Part shown: positions 59,883 to 64,000 of the stretch, one piece after another
How positions within the stretch are numbered: the stretch's first letter is position 1
Layout of the letters: each line of letters begins with the position of its first letter
Assembly: GCF_037042905.1 (NCBI RefSeq)
Contig: NC_087257.1
Span: 29,038,001-29,102,000, forward strand
Length of the DNA stretch: 64,000 nucleotides
Direction of reading: 5' to 3'
DNA from: Lytechinus pictus
Taxonomy: Eukaryota; Echinodermata; Echinoidea; Temnopleuroida; Toxopneustidae
Translations under genes and position numbers: made by a program
The notes under the pieces: model-generated
What the model was told of the DNA's origin: nothing
Seen by the model: only the letters and a program-made list of their open reading frames with translations
The model's database searches: none

Positions 59883-60284
59883 CTCTAAATCTAATTCACC
59901 TACAACATATTTTTGTTGGTTGTCAGTTTTTTTCATTTCTTCCCGGTAGTACTTTAATATTACCACAAAGCAAATTGAAGTTCTTTGTTCGTTTGGACAG
60001 CAGGCTGAAAAATTGCTGATTTTTCTAGCATGGAATCGCCCCCCTCTTTCTCTCATCTCAGTCTCTCTCTCTATAAATATATTAATCATACAGACCAGAG
60101 AAATTCTACAGAGTACAGGATCGATGTCAATTCTTATTGGGCATGCTTCAATGACACAAAGAATAAAATCTCAGTTAAGCCGGTCTAGCACTGAGCAAAT
60201 TCTACAACAGTACAAAACAGTGCACACGTACAATATACAGCCAGGCCAGATATACCGCGCCGCCGGCCTGGGCGTCGCGGCCCG
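59883..60284. promoter_or_regulatory. CpG-rich pocket between ICE2 and the large inverted repeat
   Basis: ATACCGCGCCGCCGGCCTGG and GGCGTCGCGGCCCG at 60251-60285 are unusually CpG-rich for the window. It lies upstream of both the minus-strand ICE2 and the plus-strand candidate exon at 60407, so it could be a shared promoter. No transcript evidence is available. Confidence 0.3.
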
Positions 60285-61455
60285 TATAGTCCACGTACGT
60301 GAATCCCTCCAACTCAGTGTAAAAAGTGGGCGGAGCTTAATCGGATTTTCGGGCCTAGCAACCCTGTTAGCAACGCCTGTTAGCATCGTTTGGCTCAATC
60401 TCCATAATGTCTGCGATATTAAAATCCTACGAACTGATGGAATTATTCAAATTTAGTAAGGCTATGAATGTTTATCATTTACACTGACTATCGGTGTACA
60501 AACTCATACCGAATTTAAAGGCAATTGCCGGTTATATTACGAATTATCAGTCATTTTGATGAGTGATACAAAGTGCCAAAATTTATGAAAATATAGCGTA
60601 AATTTTATATAGCATTTCAAAATCCTTATTTTCAATATCCCCATAATTTTTTTTTGTTTTAAAAAACATCTTATTACATTAACCAGAATTTTCCCGACCT
60701 GATAACGTTAATAAATTACTGTTTCTCGGCTTTATGAGGAAATGCCAGACCTTCAAAATCAGGTTAATTTTTGTTATATTTCTAACAGAAAATTGTTAGA
60801 TTCGAACTACTATACCAACTGTACGCCCGAAGGAGGGTTATCATCTCGTATTGTTGTGTAAATGATACATAACAATTCATTTCAGGAGTGTAGTAATCCA
60901 TGTTAGATAATCTTTTTCACGATGAGTTTTGTAATGAAGAGAAAAAATCAAGTTCATTCTTGGCACGCGAGCCGCAGAATGATAAATTTTAGCGTGCGCA
61001 GACGGGGCTGATCCTTAGTGTGTCGGACGGGATTATCTAGTCCCATACTGGTCATGCTGGTTTCGGGTGGTATATTCCACGTACCTTTTCCCCTTGCGAT
61101 GACCACTGTCCAGTTTTATAGTGCTTAATGTAATCTGTGAAATGAATAGTTTACCGAAATCTAAAAATGCTCTAATATACCTGACACATGAATGATTTCA
61201 TTTTCGAGAATCATTATTTCTTTCGACCTGCATGAATCACAAAAAGTCAATCTTATAGGTAAAGAATGTGTACATTGACTGTATATACTCTAGTTAAAAA
61301 TGAAAGAATTGTCAAGGCTTGGGAAATATTGTGTTAAGTTTGCCCAATGTCATGAGTATCTCACTGTATGTTAAACAGATCACAGAATGACTGTAAACGT
61401 TGTAAATTCCACGGCTGCCTCCACGAACTGGGACATGAAGTCGACATGGCGGCTC
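60285..61455 (+). repeat. Left arm of a large inverted repeat
   Basis: It pairs with 63746-62583 across a spacer of about 1.1 kb. Matching landmarks from outside in are CACGTACGTGAA, CCTAGCAA, ATGTCTGCGATATTAAAATC, CTATGAATGTTTATCATTTA, GGCTGATC, TACGTGAAATATACCACC-type words, TACCTGACACAT, GTAAATTCCACG and GACATGAAG. Divergence is visible (small indels, substitutions), so it is not an assembly mirror. Confidence 0.85.
60407..60455 (+). CDS. Candidate first coding exon in the left arm of the large inverted repeat
   Basis: ATG at 60407 opens a 16-codon reading (MSAILKSYELMELFKF) that ends at A|GTAAGG, a good donor. About 40-60 bp upstream are two direct GCAAC-type half sites (CCTAGCAAC, GTTAGCAAC). 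The matching copy on the minus strand at 63615 has TAA after seven codons. I do not recognise the peptide and found no downstream exon, so it could also be chance within a repeat. Confidence 0.3.
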
Positions 61456-62582
61456 CTGATTTGTTTAAAAAAAAATGATGGCAATATTTACAACAATTTT
61501 GAATCATACAACTGCGATAAACCAGGCTCTCGTGATTCGGCGGATAGTCCCTATAACCATTGCAAGAAAGCAAAACATAATTTCGTAATGACCTGGGCTG
61601 ATTGGCACTTTGCGAGAAATGTCTCGTTTTTAGACTTTCGGCCATGCAATCTAAAGCACTTTAAAAAAAATCTTTCTAACAGTATATTATAGTTTATTAA
61701 TTTTAAGAATTAAAAAAATGTAGTTTCTGTGTTGAAAACGGAGGGAAGATTGGAGAAGCCTTTCGGCTCTCAATCCAGTTCCTCTTCCTCCTCCTCCTTT
61801 TGTATATACCATCCCTTTATCTTTCTTATTTCTAATAGTAATTCCTGTTTTTATCGTGTAAATATTAAGATTTTACCTTTTATCATAATGGGGATCCTAC
61901 TATAAGCTTTCCAGCTGTCCGAGATTACTGATTTTAATGCTTCTGTATTTTATTTTGGTGACTGTATTCAATACAGTCAATAAATTGATTTTATTAGCCA
62001 ATCTGGCTAAACACAATCAATTCATCAACCAATCAGTCAATTTTCTGCTGGTCCCATTGGCCCCCATTCTCTGCTACTGAGACTGACTAGGTGGTAGAGG
62101 GAGGGGGGGGGGGAATAATCATCATCTCACCGTGCTCACTGCCGCCCCAGAAAAGTGCCTGTTTGATATATTTTAATTGCAAGGGCTTTTCTTTTCCTCC
62201 TATATCTCCCTGTTCTCTCTTTCTTTGTTTTTGCGTTCGTGCCATTATATATCTCAAAGATCAGCTCTCCCTATTTAAATTTCCACTGTCTTGTATTATT
62301 CCTTCTCTCCTGTTATGGTCAAGCTCTCCTCAAATAAAGCTTGCCCTATTAATATTTGCCCCTCTGTCATTATACCGGCCTGCAATCTCCTTTTGGCCCC
62401 TTAATTCCTTTTTTCTCTCGGCCTCGACCCCTCCCCAATCTATTTCATCCAACCCTTTTTACTCCCCCAACTCACCATGATTATAATTTATAATCACAAG
62501 AGCCTGGTAATAGGCATATTGAAGGTCCTTATAAATATTGCTATTACTTTCATTTTAACAAATAACTTGAGTGCCCCCCCCC
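61456..62582. other. Spacer of the large inverted repeat
   Basis: No recognised gene. It contains CT-rich tracts (61770-61800, 62190-62300), a poly-G run at 62101 and a poly-C run at 62575. An open frame on the plus strand (61387-61692) enters from the arm but shows no domain. The LTR or transposase expected of a mobile element was not seen. Confidence 0.5.
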
Positions 62583-63746
62583 CCCTGGCGGTCATGCAGG
62601 TCGGCTTCATATGTTCCATAATGGTGTAGGCGGTCGTGGAATTTACAAAACATATAGTTGTTTTATATTTTCTGTTTAACATATACCGAGATGCTGATGA
62701 CATTGGGTAAACTTAACACGAGATTTCCCAAACCTATATTTTTTAACTATACAGTCAATGTTACACATTCTTGACATCAGTTTGACTTTTTGTAATTAAG
62801 GAAAGAAATAATAATCACCGAAAATGAAATAATTTATGTGTCAGGTATATTCCGAGCATTTTTAGACATCGGTAAAGTATGAATTTCATAGACTGAGTAT
62901 CAAAATAAAACACTAAAACTGCACAGTGGTCATCGCGAGGGGAAAAGGTACGTGAAATATACCACCTGACTCCAGTATCGGACTGGATAATCTGAACGGA
63001 CAGCCAGGGCGATCAGCCCCGTCTGCACACGCTAAAATTTAGCATTCTGCGGCTCGCGTGCTAAGAATGAACTTGATTTGTCTGTTCATTACGTAACTCA
63101 TCGTGAAAAATGTTATCCAACATTGATTGCTACACTCGTAATATTTAATGTTATGTATGATATACACAGAATTATGAGATGATAACCCTTCTTCGGGAGA
63201 ACAATGGTATAGTAGTTCGAATCTAACTATTTTCTTTTAGAAATATAACAAAAAATAACCTGATTTTGAAGGCCTGAAATTTTCTTATGAATGATGGAGA
63301 AAATAAGCTACCAACGTTATCAGGTTGGAAAAATTCTAGTTAATGTAATAAGATATTTTTTTAAACAACAAAAAATTATGGGGATATTGAAAATAAGGAT
63401 TTTGAAATGCTATATAAAATTTACGCTATATTTTCATAAATTTTGGCATATTGTATCACTCATCAAAATGACTGGTAATTCGCCTTCTTACACACACTTG
63501 CTTATAGTTTCGATATAGGTTGATACACCGATAGTCAATATAAATGATAAACATTCATAGTCTTACTAAATTTAAACGATTTAATTAGTTTTTAGGATTT
63601 TAATATCGCAGACATTTTGGAGAGTGAGCAAGAAGATGCTCGTAAGTGTCGCTAACAAGATTGCTAGGGGACCTACCGCGAGAGGGCTTTTATAATGGCG
63701 GGCTCCGCTGAGTTGATGCATAGCCTATAGGCGGTTCACGTACGTG
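62583..63746 (-). repeat. Right arm of the large inverted repeat
   Basis: This is the reverse-complement partner of 60285-61455. The first-exon-like ATGTCTGCGATATTAAAATC is kept (minus strand from 63615) but followed by TAA at codon 8. The outer end abuts the promoter region of the gene at 63886. Confidence 0.85.
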
Positions 63747-63885
63747 AGTCCGGTACGGGTACCTACCGGTATACCATATCGTATACCGTACGTATGGCCC
63801 CGGCCCCACGTGTGATTAATTACGCGCGGACGTGTTTGGATAAGAAGAGGATCATACGGTATAGGAAAGAGAAATATCTACGAAA
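63640..63885 (+). promoter_or_regulatory. Probable promoter/5' UTR of the gene starting at 63886
   Basis: This is a CpG-rich pocket with alternating GTAC, CGTACG and GGTACC words, a CACGTG E-box at about 63807 and ACGCGCGGACGTG just before the ATG. No clear TATA box is placed. The first 100 bp overlap the outer end of the right arm of the large inverted repeat. Confidence 0.4.
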
Positions 63886-63915
63886 ATGAGTGCAAATGCA
63901 GAGCAAGAGGATTTT
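63886..63915 (+). CDS. First coding exon of a plus-strand gene continuing past the right edge
   Basis: ATG in AAAATGA context encodes MSANAEQEDF and is followed by GTAAGT, a strong donor, in phase 0. Upstream 63640-63885 is locally GC- and CpG-rich (CGCGAGAGG, CACGTG at 63807, TACGCGCGGACGTG), unlike the surrounding AT-rich DNA, which suggests a promoter. Ten residues are too few to name the product. Confidence 0.5.
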
Positions 63916-64000
63916 GTAAGTATTTGCTTTGTCTGTTTGTGCATGCAGTAATTTAGCTATATTTCGGTGTAGAATATCATTTACGGTACCGGTAGTTGAT

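Noticed and set aside
61361-61645. 94-aa minus-strand open frame at the inner edge of the inverted repeat
   Set aside because: Overlaps the repeat arm, no domain, and the other arm does not preserve the frame.

Overview
The window looks like animal nuclear DNA: AT-rich, intron-dense, with three conserved metazoan genes whose exons are short (about 30-320 bp) and joined by GT-AG splice sites in compatible phases, all set in abundant transposon debris. A marine invertebrate deuterostome, most likely an echinoderm of sea-urchin type, is my best guess from the repeat style and the protein similarity; this is an inference, not a proof.

Layout. (1) 1-8136, minus strand: first 11 coding exons of CFAP69, an armadillo-repeat ciliary and flagellar protein; the rest lies beyond the left edge. 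(2) 8137-22901: transposon- and satellite-rich intergenic DNA with nested MITEs bearing perfect 8-bp target duplications, arrays of a GCGAGCGCGAAGCGCGAGC-type hairpin repeat, two other tandem arrays, a fold-back mariner-like MITE and a 320-bp palindrome. (3) 22902-40620, plus strand: complete 15-exon GPR155/LYCHOS (891 codons), a PIN-like transporter fused to a GPCR-like bundle and a DEP domain, acting in lysosomal cholesterol sensing. (4) 40621-47560: its 3' flank with a CR1/L2-like LINE fragment, a 149-bp tandem duplication and more MITEs. (5) 47561-58091, minus strand: complete 12-exon ICE2/NARG2 (1164 codons), a subunit of the little elongation complex for snRNA transcription. (6) 58092-64000: a TIR element, a GTCGTACGGGAC hairpin, a large inverted repeat (arms about 1.16 kb at 60285-61455 and 62583-63746) carrying two copies of a promoter/first-exon-like segment, and the first coding exon of a new plus-strand gene at 63886.

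The exon models were built by hand: every junction was checked for splice dinucleotides and phase, and the two complete genes close in frame (2676 and 3495 nt). CFAP69 and GPR155 are divergent across a 14.8-kb repeat-rich gap; GPR155 and ICE2 converge. The three genes share no pathway I know of. The most notable non-genic content is the 8-bp-TSD MITE family (six insertions with perfect duplications, one nested in another), a SINE/LINE pair with matching 3' tails, a decayed duplicate of an ICE2 exon, and the large inverted repeat with one intact and one stop-bearing copy of a first-exon-like segment. I found no prokaryotic-type system, CRISPR array, rRNA or true tRNA gene.
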